64,000 bases of DNA from Polynucleobacter sp. UK-Gri1-W3 (GTDB lineage Bacteria; Pseudomonadota; Gammaproteobacteria; Burkholderiales; Burkholderiaceae). The position numbers were made by a program, and so were the translations under genes. Positions 17,437-26,545 of the stretch are shown here, one piece after another (position 1 is the first letter of the stretch; every line of letters starts with the position of its first letter). The notes beneath the pieces are model-generated. The model ran no database searches and had not been told where the DNA came from. It saw only the letters and a list, made by a program, of their open reading frames with translations. The stretch covers positions 1-64,000 of the forward strand of contig NZ_JACVQA010000010.1 in NCBI RefSeq assembly GCF_018881595.1. Reading direction: 5' to 3'.

Positions 17437-19404
17437 TTATTTCATGGCGTAACGAAGACCAACAAATACGTTTGAGCCAGGGGTGTTATAGCCATAGCTT
17501 AGTTGATAGGTCTTATTTAAGGCATTGTTCCAGCGGGCGAATACGCTGAGGTCTTTTTCTAAATCGTAGTTAGCGTAGAGATTAAAGATGGTATAGCCGC
17601 CCATGCCAGTGTTTGCACCCTGAAAATCATCTCTTCGACCGGAAAAAGTCGCCCCAACGCCGCCAGTTAACTTAAGGTAAAGGTATTCAGCTGCTAGATT
17701 GCCATACTGCTTGGCTTGTTTAATCAGGGTGCTATTAGTGCTTTCGTTAACTGGGTTTTGCTGTGTGACAGAGCCTTTTAGGTTTAGCGAAGCAATTTGA
17801 GCAGACCCGCTTAAAGTTCCCCCGGTAATTTTGGCGCTAGCCACATTGGATGCGCAGCCAAAAATACCAGTTCCTACTGGGCATGTATCGGAATTACTTA
17901 CTTGAATCAAGTTTGAGATGGAGTTACTAAAGATCACGATATGTCCATCGAGACCTGGTTTTTCAAAATGCAGCCCTGCTTCTGTATTTTTGCTTTTCTC
18001 AGGCAGGATTGCTGTATTTCCGTATCCGGGGTAGTAGAGGTCATTAAATGTTGGAGCCCTAAACCCAGTACCGTAATTAATATTTGCGCGCCATTCTTTG
18101 GTGAAGAAATAGCCGTAAGCAGCTGCGCCTGTAGTTTGCGGTCCATATCCAGTGATACTGTCATTGCGCAATGAGAAGTTAGCAATGTGTGCATCCCTTT
18201 TGAGTTGATAGGCGATGGCACCTGAATTGGTGTTACGGGTTTGACTAAAGCCCAGAAATGGATAGGGCGCTGTCAGGTTATTGAAGTCGCCGTTGTTGTA
18301 GTCAAGCTGATAGCTCGATACCTTTTGAGTTTTACGTTCTGCCAATACTTGCAAAATATCGGAGCCAATGGCGAAATCATTTTGCCAAGTGTAAGTATTT
18401 TGTCTTTGATTCAGAGTGCTGTCATATGCAGGGTTATCTGGTGTGTTCGGAGCATGCGTTAATGCAGTTCCTGTTTGCGCTGAAACTTGCAAGAGGCTGC
18501 GCCAGTTTTCCATAACCTGATTTTTGGAGTAGAGGGAGTAGGTTCCCAATTGAGAAACTTGATTTTGGATTTGTTGATATAAAGTCTCTTGCGGGTCATA
18601 CTGTGGCAGCTGATTATTGAGACGGCTATTGAGAAATTGCAATCCAAGTTCTTGTCCCTTACTCCACTCCTGTGAAAGCCTGCCAGTAATGCTGTCTTGA
18701 ACGTAACCCGTTCTACCTGATGCTATTAGGCCATCCTTGTTATTTGGGGCAATCGTATTAAAGCCTATCGAAAGAGTTTGACTTGCTGCGAGCGAATAAC
18801 GAATTTTTTGATCGCCTTGCGTGGATCCGCTAATACTGACTTCACTAATACTCGTGCCGTAGCTACCATACCCAAAAGAGGCGCCTATCTTGGCAGGGCC
18901 ATCTCCTTTTTTGGTAAAGATTTGCACTACACCACCAATAGCATCTGAACCATAAAGACTGCTTTGAGGCCCAAATACGATTTCAATATGGTCGATGATG
19001 GTGAGTGGAATTACTGACCAGTTAACGCCACCGTTGATCGCATCATCAATGCGAACACCATCGATCAATACCAGTGTCTGATTGTTAGTAGTGCCTCGTA
19101 AGAAAACGCTGGCATTAGATCCCCCCGTTCCATAACTAGAGATAGTTACCCCTTTTTGGCGTTGGAGTAATTCCACTAAGCTAGTCTGTCCGGCCTGTTC
19201 AATTTCCTCTGGTCCGATATAAACATTGTCAGCCAATACATCACTGGCTTTTGTGGGTATCCGTGTTGCCGTGACGATGATGGGGTTAACGGAATTGTTT
19301 GTACTTGCTAAAACTACTGCTGAGTTGTTTTGTGCAAAGGCATTGATGCTGATAAACGTGCCCAATATGAGGGCGACCTTTGATCTACTGAAAAGCTGCT
19401 TCAT
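17437..19404 (-). CDS. btuB: TonB-dependent outer-membrane receptor, BtuB type (cobalamin)
   Basis: This 655-residue outer-membrane receptor has a signal peptide (about 1-25, ending AFA), a TonB-box-like segment PIIVTATR (about 41-48), the plug domain (LVELLQRQKGVTISSYGTGGSNASVFLRG) and a 22-strand barrel ending in an aromatic-rich C terminus (VFVGLRYAMK). BtuB imports vitamin B12. The identification rests on the cobalamin riboswitch directly upstream and on length close to BtuB. No inner-membrane BtuCDF genes are in the window. Confidence 0.9.
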   Translation of the reverse strand: MKQLFSRSKVALILGTFISINAFAQNNSAVVLASTNNSVNPIIVTATRIPTKASDVLADNVYIGPEEIEQAGQTSLVELLQRQKGVTISSYGTGGSNASVFLRGTTNNQTLVLIDGVRIDDAINGGVNWSVIPLTIIDHIEIVFGPQSSLYGSDAIGGVVQIFTKKGDGPAKIGASFGYGSYGTSISEVSISGSTQGDQKIRYSLAASQTLSIGFNTIAPNNKDGLIASGRTGYVQDSITGRLSQEWSKGQELGLQFLNSRLNNQLPQYDPQETLYQQIQNQVSQLGTYSLYSKNQVMENWRSLLQVSAQTGTALTHAPNTPDNPAYDSTLNQRQNTYTWQNDFAIGSDILQVLAERKTQKVSSYQLDYNNGDFNNLTAPYPFLGFSQTRNTNSGAIAYQLKRDAHIANFSLRNDSITGYGPQTTGAAAYGYFFTKEWRANINYGTGFRAPTFNDLYYPGYGNTAILPEKSKNTEAGLHFEKPGLDGHIVIFSNSISNLIQVSNSDTCPVGTGIFGCASNVASAKITGGTLSGSAQIASLNLKGSVTQQNPVNESTNSTLIKQAKQYGNLAAEYLYLKLTGGVGATFSGRRDDFQGANTGMGGYTIFNLYANYDLEKDLSVFARWNNALNKTYQLSYGYNTPGSNVFVGLRYAMK

Positions 19405-19554
19405 GATTCACTTTCTGTTATCGATTGCCTAGCTAACTTCCCCGTTAGCTGGGTCGAACAGAATTTCCCGTGCAGGAGTTCAGGCGTCAATGTGGCGTCA
19501 GATCGCAGGACCAAACGCATTCATCGGCGCGCGAAGGTCCCCGTCCGCAAAATT

Positions 19555-19741
19555 CCACCTGTCTTGGCCGGTATCCGGGCTAGTAAATATCAAAATCTGG
19601 CCTTCCCATGCGATTGATGCGCACAGTGGCTTTATCAGATTCCTCACGTCTTAAATAGCTAAAAAAGACGTATTTACCTACCGTTGCGGGGGCAGCACAC
19701 GTTTAGTGTTTCCCGTTTAACTTTATTGCACTGCAATAAAG
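19555..19741 (-). promoter_or_regulatory. Cobalamin riboswitch upstream of btuB
   Basis: On the minus strand, the leader contains the conserved core GCTGCCCCCGCAACGGTAGG (at about 19675-19695) and the downstream B12 box AGCCCGGATACCGGCCAAGA (about 19561-19581), the hallmarks of the AdoCbl riboswitch (Rfam RF00174). The 5' edge has a perfect inverted repeat CTTTATTGCA/TGCAATAAAG (19721-19741). About 150 nt separate the B12 box from the btuB ATG and would hold the expression platform; the region 19405-19554 shows GC-rich complementary stretches but no clear terminator. It should lower btuB expression when cobalamin is plentiful. Confidence 0.92.
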
Positions 19742-19845
19742 CACCACGACACTGCCATTCTAGCGGATCTCTATCATTCAAAGTTGGGGATCAGGGCTTT
19801 TAGAGGTAAAAAAGCCTACAATGGACGGCCTAGGAGCAAGGATTC

Positions 19846-20463
19846 ATGACCGCATTAGATAAGCACCCCGAAAAAAACCTGATTCGCCTGCAGTTGAGTC
19901 AAAACTCGGTCTTAAAAAGCTTGGATCCCGCAGCAATGGCTGATTTAGAGCGCCATTTAGAAATTGCTGACCTCAAAAAATCCGAAATTTTGCTCCACCA
20001 AGGCGACCATCAGATGGAGCAGTATTTTGTTCTTGATGGCATTCTCAAGCGGATTGTTTCTAGTGCGGATGCAAAAGAGATGATTTTGCGTTTTGCCATC
20101 GAAAAAGATATTGAAACTAGCTACGCTGCATGGCGCCTGAAAACGGCCGCCCCTTACAGTATTGCCTGTGTCACAAAGGCTCGTGTAGCTCGGATGCCCC
20201 TGAAGAAGTGGGCAGAGTTCCTTGAGGAACATAAGCCCTTAAAGGAAAGTTTTGAGTTTGAGGTCATGCGCCTTATGAGTGAAATCATGGCTCACACCAT
20301 AACCTTGCATATGCTCGATGCACCAGGCCGAGTAGAGCGTTTCTTGCGCAAATATGAGGATTTGTTTGAGCTGCTCCCCAAAAAAGAGCTGGCCGCCTAT
20401 CTCAATCTCTCTCCTGAGACTTTGAGTCGCCTCAAAACTAAGCATAAAGAACTCTTTGTCTAG
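19846..20463 (+). CDS. Crp/Fnr-family regulator, probable regulator of the oxalate genes
   Basis: This 205-residue protein has a cyclic-nucleotide-binding-type beta barrel (about 20-125), a long dimer helix (about 130-158) and a short C-terminal helix-turn-helix. The recognition helix SPETLSRLK carries Glu191, Ser194 and Arg195, the E-x-x-S-R pattern with which FNR reads TTGA half-sites. Only one cysteine (Cys108) is present, so the FNR iron-sulfur cluster is absent and the signal is something else. It ends early compared with typical 220-250-residue members. oxc is transcribed the same way 204 bp downstream, with a TTGAC-N4-GTCAA site in between. Confidence 0.85.
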   Translation: MTALDKHPEKNLIRLQLSQNSVLKSLDPAAMADLERHLEIADLKKSEILLHQGDHQMEQYFVLDGILKRIVSSADAKEMILRFAIEKDIETSYAAWRLKTAAPYSIACVTKARVARMPLKKWAEFLEEHKPLKESFEFEVMRLMSEIMAHTITLHMLDAPGRVERFLRKYEDLFELLPKKELAAYLNLSPETLSRLKTKHKELFV

Positions 20464-20503
20464 GCTTCAAAACCCTCGGTAATTACAGGATTTAGGGGGG
20501 AAA

Positions 20504-20517
20504 TTGACCGAAGTCAA
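20504..20517. promoter_or_regulatory. FNR-type binding site TTGAC-N4-GTCAA before oxc
   Basis: TTGACCGAAGTCAA is a perfect inverted repeat of the TTGA-N6-TCAA class. Its centre (20510.5) lies 41.5 bp upstream of the start point predicted from the -10 box at 20540-20545, the exact geometry of class II activation by Crp/Fnr proteins. The adjacent regulator has the matching recognition helix. Confidence 0.7.
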
Positions 20518-20539
20518 TGATGAACCTCCGCCCCAGGCC

Positions 20540-20545
20540 TATTAT
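20540..20545 (+). promoter_or_regulatory. Predicted -10 box of the oxc promoter
   Basis: TATTAT at 20540-20545 predicts transcription from about 20552. No good -35 hexamer is present, which fits an activator-dependent promoter with the FNR-type site covering that position. The leader would be about 115 nt. Confidence 0.5.
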
Positions 20546-20604
20546 CAGATCAGCCTAAGTGGGATATAAAACCCATTATGCGACTTATAACTACATTGGA
20601 GACG

Positions 20605-20651
20605 TTAGCGAAAGCTAAATTGCATTAGCTCTACAAGAGCAGACCCGCAAT
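20605..20651 (+). other. Structured leader of oxc (two hairpins)
   Basis: Hairpin 1 is TTAGC-GAAA-GCTAA (20605-20618) with a GNRA tetraloop. Hairpin 2 has outer arms ATTGC/GCAAT (20619-20623/20647-20651) around GCTCT-ACA-AGAGC (20628-20640), followed by TTTTTATA. The oxc ATG lies 17 nt on, without a Shine-Dalgarno sequence. It could be an attenuator, an RNA-binding-protein site or an mRNA-stability element. Confidence 0.4.
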
Positions 20652-20667
20652 TTTTATATAAATTTCT

Positions 20668-22377
20668 ATGACAACAGATAATCAAAACACACAATTAACC
20701 GATGGCTTCCATCTCGTCATTGACGCTTTGAAAGCAAACGATCTCGATACGATTTTCGGTCTCGTTGGTATTCCAATTACTGACTTATGTCGTTTAGCGC
20801 AAGCAGAGGGTTTGCGTTTTATCGGCTTCCGTCACGAACAGCACGCAGGTAATGCTGCCGCTATTGCTGGTTACATGACGCAAAAGCCAGGTATTTGCAT
20901 GACAGTTTCTGCTCCAGGCTTCTTGAACGGTTTAACAGCATTAGCAAACGCTACTGTGAACTGTTTCCCAATGATTTTGATCTCTGGTTCAAGCGAGCGT
21001 GAAATCGTTGACTTGCAACAGGGTGATTACGAAGAGATGGATCAGCTCAATGCAGCTAAGCCATATTGCAAAGCTGCTTATCGTATTAATCACATCGAAG
21101 ATATCGGCATCGGTTTTGCTCGTGCGATCCGCGCTGCAGTTTCTGGTCGTCCAGGTGGTGTGTATTTAGACTTGCCAGCTCAGTTGCTTGCACAAACTAT
21201 GCCAGCTGACGAAGCCAAGAAATCTATTTTCAAGGTAATCGATCCAGTTCCACGTCAAATCCCAGCAGCTGATGCAGTTGCTCGTGCATTAGATGTGCTC
21301 AAGGGTGCTAAGCGTCCATTGATTCTCTTGGGTAAGGGCGCTGCTTATGCTCAAGCTGATAAAGAGATTCGTGATTTGGTTGAAAAATCAGGCATTCCTT
21401 ATTTGCCAATGTCTATGGCTAAAGGTTTGTTGCCAGACAATCATCCGCAGTCTGCTTCTGCAGCACGTTCATTTGTATTGGCTGAGGCCGATGCAGTGTT
21501 GTTAGTTGGTGCGCGTTTGAATTGGCTGCTTGCACACGGTAAGGGTAAAACTTGGGGTAAAGAGCCTAAGAAATTTATCCAAATCGATATTCAAGCAAAC
21601 GAAGTAGATAGCAACGTACAAATTGCTGCTCCATTGATTGGCGATATCGGTTCTTGCGTTAGCGAGCTGTTGAAGGGTATCTCTGCTGTTCCTAAGCCAA
21701 GTGCTGAGTGGATTGCAGCAATCAACGAGAAAAAAGATAAGAATATGGCGAAGATGGCCGAAACATTGGCCAAAGAAGCTAACCCAATGAACTTCCATGG
21801 CGCATTGCGTGTGATTCGTGATGTGATTAAGAAGAATCCAGATGTGAACTTGGTTAACGAAGGCGCAAACACACTCGACTATTGCCGTGCAATCGTTGAT
21901 ATGTACAAGCCACGTAAGCGTTTTGACTCTGGTACATGGGGCATTATGGGTATCGGCATGGGTTATGCGATTGGTGCTTCCGTAACTAGCGGCCTGCCAA
22001 CAGTTGCCGTAGAAGGCGATAGCGCATTTGGTTTCAGTGGCATGGAATTGGAAACGGTTTGCCGTTACAACTTGCCAATCACGACTGTTGTATTCAATAA
22101 CAACGGCGTTTACCGCGGTACTGACGTTAACCCAACTGGTGGTGCTGATGTTGCACCGACCGTGTTCGTCAAAGATGCTCGTTACGACAAAATGATTGAA
22201 GCGTTTGGTGGTGTTGGTTACTACGTAACAACCCCAGCAGAATTAGAAGCAGCGTTAACAGAAGCGATTGCTGCCGGTAAACCAGCCCTCATCAATGCTG
22301 TTATTGATGAAACTGCAGGTACTGAGAGTGGACGTTTAACAAACTTAAACCCATCCACAGCAGCTGCCAAAAAGTAA
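20668..22377 (+). CDS. oxc: Oxalyl-CoA decarboxylase
   Basis: Oxc is a thiamine-diphosphate enzyme that converts oxalyl-CoA to formyl-CoA and CO2. The 569-residue protein matches Oxalobacter Oxc in length (568) and layout: PYR domain with the catalytic glutamate in [11 protein letters not shown] (Glu57), central domain, and PP domain with the diphosphate/metal motif [31 protein letters not shown] split here as [14 protein letters not shown] and NNNGVYRG. It is the first enzyme gene of the oxalate island and lies 78 bp before frc; the pair performs the CoA-recycling oxalate cycle. Codon use is even and highly regular, suggesting strong expression. Confidence 0.96.
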   Translation: MTTDNQNTQLTDGFHLVIDALKANDLDTIFGLVGIPITDLCRLAQAEGLRFIGFRHEQHAGNAAAIAGYMTQKPGICMTVSAPGFLNGLTALANATVNCFPMILISGSSEREIVDLQQGDYEEMDQLNAAKPYCKAAYRINHIEDIGIGFARAIRAAVSGRPGGVYLDLPAQLLAQTMPADEAKKSIFKVIDPVPRQIPAADAVARALDVLKGAKRPLILLGKGAAYAQADKEIRDLVEKSGIPYLPMSMAKGLLPDNHPQSASAARSFVLAEADAVLLVGARLNWLLAHGKGKTWGKEPKKFIQIDIQANEVDSNVQIAAPLIGDIGSCVSELLKGISAVPKPSAEWIAAINEKKDKNMAKMAETLAKEANPMNFHGALRVIRDVIKKNPDVNLVNEGANTLDYCRAIVDMYKPRKRFDSGTWGIMGIGMGYAIGASVTSGLPTVAVEGDSAFGFSGMELETVCRYNLPITTVVFNNNGVYRGTDVNPTGGADVAPTVFVKDARYDKMIEAFGGVGYYVTTPAELEAALTEAIAAGKPALINAVIDETAGTESGRLTNLNPSTAAAKK

Positions 22378-22455
22378 GAAATACTGAGTAATAAAACGTT
22401 AATATTTTTAGACTACATTCAGAAGTAAACAAGAAAGACTTAAGGAGAAACACAC

Positions 22456-23706
22456 ATGACTAAACCATTAGAAGGTATTCGCATTATTGACTTCACACAC
22501 GTACAAGCAGGCCCTGCATGTACTCAGTTGTTGGCTTGGTACGGCGCTGACGTTATCAAAGTAGAGCGTCCAGGTTCTGGCGACGTAACTCGTAGCCAAT
22601 TGCGCGATATTCCAGGCGCAGATGCTTTGTACTTCACTATGCTCAACGGCAATAAGCGTTCTTTGACTTTGGATACTAAGACTCAAGAAGGTAAAGAAGT
22701 TTTAGAGAAGATGATCAAAACTTCCGATGTCATGGTTGAGAACTTTGGCCCAGGCGCTTTGGATCGTATGGGATTCTCTTGGAAGCGTATCCAAGAATTG
22801 AACCCAAAAATGATCATGGCTTCCGTAAAAGGCTTTAGCGATGGCCACTCATACGAAGACTTAAAGGTATATGAGAACGTTGCTCAGTGTGCTGGTGGTG
22901 CCGCTTCAACAACTGGTTTCTGGGATGGTCCTCCTACTGTTTCTGCTGCTGCTTTGGGTGATTCCAATACTGGTATGCACTTGGCAATCGGTATCTTGAC
23001 AGCGTTGATGCAGCGTCAAAAAACTGGCAAAGGCCAAAAAGTATCTTGCTCAATGCAGGATGCAGTATTGAACTTGTGCCGTGTGAAGTTGCGCGACCAA
23101 CAGCGTTTGGACAAAATTGGTTACTTGGAAGAGTATCCACAGTACCCACACGGTTCATTCACTGACGTAGTTCCACGTGGCGGTAACGCTGGTGGTGGCG
23201 GTCAGCCAGGTTGGGTGTTGAAGTGTAAGGGTTGGGAAACAGATCCAAACGCATACATCTACTTCACTATTCAAGGTCACGCTTGGGAGCCAATTACTCG
23301 TGCGATTGGTAAGCCAGAGTGGGCAACTGATCCAGCGTACATGACTGCTGAAGCTCGTCAAGACAAGATTTTCGACATCTTCGCAACCATCGAAGACTGG
23401 CTCAAAGACAAGACCAAGTACGAAGCTGTGGACATTCTCCGCAAGTTCGATATCCCATGTGCTCCAGTTCTCTCCATGAAAGAATTGGCTGCTTCACCAG
23501 ACCTGCGTAAGAGCGGTTCTATTGTTGAAGTGGACCATAAAGTACGCGGTAAGTATTTGACTATCGGTAGCCCAATCAAGTTCTCTGATTTGGAAATCGA
23601 AGTTGGTCCATCACCAGTATTAGGTGAGCACACTGACGAAGTATTGGCTGACCTTGGCTATAGCGCTGATGACATCGCTAAGTTGCACACAGCTAAAGCA
23701 GTTTAA
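22456..23706 (+). CDS. frc: Formyl-CoA:oxalate CoA-transferase (copy 1)
   Basis: Frc moves CoA from formyl-CoA to oxalate, giving oxalyl-CoA for Oxc and releasing formate. The 416-residue class III CoA-transferase has Gln17 in [10 protein letters not shown], the catalytic Asp169 in [10 protein letters not shown] and the mobile glycine loop [12 protein letters not shown], all as in Oxalobacter FRC. Residue 48 is Gln, as recalled for E. coli YfdW, rather than the Trp of Oxalobacter FRC. An AAGGAG site precedes the ATG. It is followed by a strong terminator, so oxc-frc form one unit. Confidence 0.94.
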   Translation: MTKPLEGIRIIDFTHVQAGPACTQLLAWYGADVIKVERPGSGDVTRSQLRDIPGADALYFTMLNGNKRSLTLDTKTQEGKEVLEKMIKTSDVMVENFGPGALDRMGFSWKRIQELNPKMIMASVKGFSDGHSYEDLKVYENVAQCAGGAASTTGFWDGPPTVSAAALGDSNTGMHLAIGILTALMQRQKTGKGQKVSCSMQDAVLNLCRVKLRDQQRLDKIGYLEEYPQYPHGSFTDVVPRGGNAGGGGQPGWVLKCKGWETDPNAYIYFTIQGHAWEPITRAIGKPEWATDPAYMTAEARQDKIFDIFATIEDWLKDKTKYEAVDILRKFDIPCAPVLSMKELAASPDLRKSGSIVEVDHKVRGKYLTIGSPIKFSDLEIEVGPSPVLGEHTDEVLADLGYSADDIAKLHTAKAV

Positions 23707-23732
23707 TAACAAGTAACACTGGCATTAATTTG

Positions 23733-23760
23733 AAGGCGCTCCTAGTGAGCGCCTTTTTTA
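23733..23760 (+). terminator. Rho-independent terminator after frc
   Basis: AAGGCGCTC (23733-23741) pairs with GAGCGCCTT (23747-23755) around CTAGT, followed by a run of T. This is a strong, classic terminator ending the oxc-frc transcript. Confidence 0.9.
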
Positions 23761-23788
23761 TTTCTCAAAAACTCTATGGACTGATCAT

Positions 23789-24217
23789 ATGAACACCAAT
23801 GTTGATTTACACCAGTTAGTGGAGCGCGTAGGCGATGCGATTATTGTTGCTGATGCTCATGAAAAGATCGTCTTGTGGAATCCTGCCGCCACACGCATCT
23901 TTGGATATTCGGAGCAAGAGGCTCTAGGGAAAACTTTGGATCTGATTGTTCCTGAGCGTCAACGCCAGAGACATACCGAGGGTTATAGCCATTCAATGGA
24001 GACTGGCACAACACGTTATGGCGCCTCATTGTTGAAAGTGCCCGCCAAGCACAAAGATGGCAGCATGCTTTCGATTGCCTTTACTGTTGGGATGCTTTTT
24101 GATGCCTCTGGGAAGGCTAACGGGGTAGTTGCCACCATTCGTGATGAGAGCGAGCGTTTTGCAGAAGAGAGGGCTCTTAAAAAGCGCCTTGCTGATCTTG
24201 AAAATCCCCAGGGATAG
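23789..24217 (+). CDS. Single-domain PAS sensor protein
   Basis: This 142-residue protein is essentially one PAS domain (about 8-118) with a short C-terminal helix and no output domain. The pattern NPAATRIFGYSEQEALGKTLDLIVPERQR... is standard PAS; here the F-alpha helix reads RQRQRHTEGY with His62 at the position of the haem ligand in FixL (RHDSY). The FixL oxygen-contact arginine aligns with a leucine, so haem or oxygen sensing is only a possibility. It lies between two strong or moderate hairpins, making it a monocistronic island between the two frc copies. The partner is unknown. Confidence 0.8.
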   Translation: MNTNVDLHQLVERVGDAIIVADAHEKIVLWNPAATRIFGYSEQEALGKTLDLIVPERQRQRHTEGYSHSMETGTTRYGASLLKVPAKHKDGSMLSIAFTVGMLFDASGKANGVVATIRDESERFAEERALKKRLADLENPQG

Positions 24218-24264
24218 CCGTATATAGACCTCAACAAGAGTAAATAAAGGTTTGAACGGGATTC

Positions 24265-24283
24265 ATGCCCAAAAAATGGGCAT
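24265..24283 (+). terminator. Probable terminator hairpin after the PAS gene
   Basis: ATGCCCA (24265-24271) and TGGGCAT (24277-24283) pair around AAAAA, followed by ACCTTAATTTTCC. The T run is interrupted, so efficiency is probably moderate. Confidence 0.45.
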
Positions 24284-24355
24284 ACCTTAATTTTCCTTAT
24301 TTCCCACTGGTAAAATTGCCTTAATTCAAAATTTCATTCTTATTAGGACTAAATC

Positions 24356-25603
24356 ATGGCAAAAGCACTAGAGGGGGTCAAAGTCCTCGACTTTACGCAC
24401 GTTCAATCTGGGCCGACTTGTACGCAGTTGTTGGCTTGGTTCGGTGCAGATGTGATCAAGGTAGAAAAATCAGGTGAGGGCGATGCAACTCGCGGTCAGC
24501 TGCGCGACATTCCTGACGCAGACAGTTTGTATTTCACAATGCTCAACCATAACAAGCGTTCCATCACTGTGAATACTAAAACCCAAAAGGGTAAAGAAAT
24601 TCTCGAGCGCCTCATTAAAGAGTGTGACGTTTTAGTCGAGAACTTTGCACCCGGTGCACTGGATCGTATGGGATTTTCTTGGGAACGTATTCAAGAACTT
24701 AATCCCATGATGATCATGGCTTCTGTCAAAGGTTTTGGTCCTGGTCCATACGAAGATTGCAAAGTGTATGAGAACGTGGCGCAATGCGCGGGCGGTTCTG
24801 CATCAACTACAGGTTTTGATGATGGTCCTCCAATGGTAACTGGTGCACAAATCGGCGATAGTGGAACAGGTTTGCATTTGGCATTAGGTATCGTCACAGC
24901 ACTGTATCAACGCACTCACTCTGGCCGTGGTCAGAAAGTATTGGCAGCCATGCAAGATGCGGTATTGAACTTGTGCCGTGTGAAATTGCGTGATCAACAG
25001 CGCTTGGAGCGTGTTGGTTTAATGCAAGAGTATCCACAGTTCCCGAATGGCGAGTTTGGTGACGCTGTACCCCGTGCTGGTAATGCTTCTGGCGGTGGTC
25101 AGCCTGGATGGATCGTCAAGTGCAAGGGTTGGGAAACTGATCCAAATGCTTACATGTATGTCATCGTTCAAGCTCCAGTATGGGAAGCGATTTGTAAAGT
25201 GATTGGTCGTGAAGATTGGATTACGGATGTGCGATTTGCATCACCAATGGCGCGCTTACCCCACCTCATGGAAATTTTTGGCGAGATCGAAAAGTGGACT
25301 ATGACTATGACGAAGTTTGAAGTCATGGATGTTCTAAATAAATATGACATCCCATGTGGTCCAATCTTGTCCATGAAAGAAATTGCTGAAGAGCCTGCAT
25401 TGCGTGCTACAGGCACTGTTGTTGAGGTAGATCATCCAATTCGTGGTAAGTACCTCACTGTTGGTAATCCAATCAAGATGTCTGATAGTCCTACGGATGT
25501 CACTCGTTCACCATTATTAGGTGAACATACTGATGAGATCCTTAGTGAGTTGGGCTACTCAACTGATGAGTTAATTGCATTACGTCACGATAAGGTGATC
25601 TAA
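24356..25603 (+). CDS. Formyl-CoA:oxalate CoA-transferase family protein (copy 2)
   Basis: This 415-residue class III CoA-transferase is a close paralogue of the first frc; large blocks are identical (for example ALDRMGFSW and [21 protein letters not shown] split across the two). It keeps Gln17 and the catalytic aspartate (Asp168 in [10 protein letters not shown]). Its mobile loop is [10 protein letters not shown] rather than [12 protein letters not shown], and it is one residue shorter near 130. It may use another acyl-CoA donor (for example acetyl- or succinyl-CoA, as in YfdE/UctC) to prime oxalate. It heads a tight operon with the formyltransferase-like gene 1 bp downstream. Confidence 0.88.
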   Translation: MAKALEGVKVLDFTHVQSGPTCTQLLAWFGADVIKVEKSGEGDATRGQLRDIPDADSLYFTMLNHNKRSITVNTKTQKGKEILERLIKECDVLVENFAPGALDRMGFSWERIQELNPMMIMASVKGFGPGPYEDCKVYENVAQCAGGSASTTGFDDGPPMVTGAQIGDSGTGLHLALGIVTALYQRTHSGRGQKVLAAMQDAVLNLCRVKLRDQQRLERVGLMQEYPQFPNGEFGDAVPRAGNASGGGQPGWIVKCKGWETDPNAYMYVIVQAPVWEAICKVIGREDWITDVRFASPMARLPHLMEIFGEIEKWTMTMTKFEVMDVLNKYDIPCGPILSMKEIAEEPALRATGTVVEVDHPIRGKYLTVGNPIKMSDSPTDVTRSPLLGEHTDEILSELGYSTDELIALRHDKVI

Positions 25604-25604
25604 G

Positions 25605-26537
25605 ATGCGGGTTGCTTTGATTGGAAGTGCAGATTTTGGTAAAGCAGCTTTAGAAGCTTTTTTAGATCGCGGCGATGAAGTAGTCGCTGTTTTCTGCCCA
25701 CCCGATAATCCCAAATCCAGCAAACCCGAAGTATTAAAAGAGGCAGCGCTAGCAAGGGGCTTAACCCCTTTGCAGTTTGCCTCTTTAAAGGGTCCTGAAG
25801 CGGCCCAAGCCATGATTGATAGCAATGCTGACATCTGTGTGATGGCGTATGTTATTCAGTTCGTGCCGCAAGAGCTCTGCAAGATTCCAAAGCACGGCAC
25901 CATTCAATATCACCCATCTTTATTGCCTAAATATCGCGGCCCCAGCGCTATTAACTGGGCTATTGCATTAGGTGAAGAGAAAACGGGTTTAACCATCTTC
26001 CGTCCGTCCGATGGTTTGGATGAGGGTGAAGTAATTTTGCAAAAAGAAGTGACCATTGGACCTAACGACACTCTAGGGAAAATCTACTTCGATCATTTAT
26101 TCCCAGTCGGAGTAAAAGCACTGTTAGAGGCTGCTGACTTAGTGGTCGCCGGCAAGCATCAAGAAATTGTTCAAGATGAATCCCAGGCAAACTATGAAGG
26201 TTGGTTTGATGTGAATGCTGCACAGATTCATTGGGCGACTCACATTAGCCAAATTTATAACTTGATTCGTGCGTGCAATCCTGCGCCAGGCGCTTGGACA
26301 AAATTTGGTGAACAAAAAGTGCAGATCTATGATTGCCACAAGCATGTGGCTGCTACCTTTAGTGCTGTTAAAGGTAAGCCTGGTGAAGTCACTCAAATTA
26401 CCTTAGATTCTTTCTTCGTTACTTGCCATGGCGGACAGATTGAAGTTCTCAAGGCTAAAGGTGCAGCAGGCAAAGTTACTGGTGCTGAGTTGGCTAAAGA
26501 ATTGAATCTAGAAGCAGGGCAGTTCTTTACGCTTTAG
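25605..26537 (+). CDS. Formyltransferase-fold protein resembling the 10-formyl-THF dehydrogenase hydrolase domain
   Basis: This 310-residue protein has the GART/Fmt fold. It resembles the N-terminal hydrolase domain of 10-formyltetrahydrofolate dehydrogenase more than methionyl-tRNA formyltransferase: IQYHPSLLPKYRGPSAINWAI, the YEGW segment and NPAPGAWTKFGEQKV all match that domain. His103 and Asp139 are spaced exactly as the catalytic His106/Asp142 of the rat enzyme. It starts 1 bp after frc copy 2 and precedes the YeeE pair by 8 bp. Inference: it handles formyl groups made by oxalate breakdown, either transferring them to folate or hydrolysing formyl-folate. A housekeeping fmt role is unlikely. 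Confidence 0.82.
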   Translation: MRVALIGSADFGKAALEAFLDRGDEVVAVFCPPDNPKSSKPEVLKEAALARGLTPLQFASLKGPEAAQAMIDSNADICVMAYVIQFVPQELCKIPKHGTIQYHPSLLPKYRGPSAINWAIALGEEKTGLTIFRPSDGLDEGEVILQKEVTIGPNDTLGKIYFDHLFPVGVKALLEAADLVVAGKHQEIVQDESQANYEGWFDVNAAQIHWATHISQIYNLIRACNPAPGAWTKFGEQKVQIYDCHKHVAATFSAVKGKPGEVTQITLDSFFVTCHGGQIEVLKAKGAAGKVTGAELAKELNLEAGQFFTL

Positions 26538-26545
26538 GTTTAACA

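Noticed and set aside
24218..24355. Second FNR-type site before frc copy 2 (TTGAACGGGATTCA)
   Set aside because: Only one half-site fits; the other half is TTCA rather than TCAA, and it lies far from the start codon.
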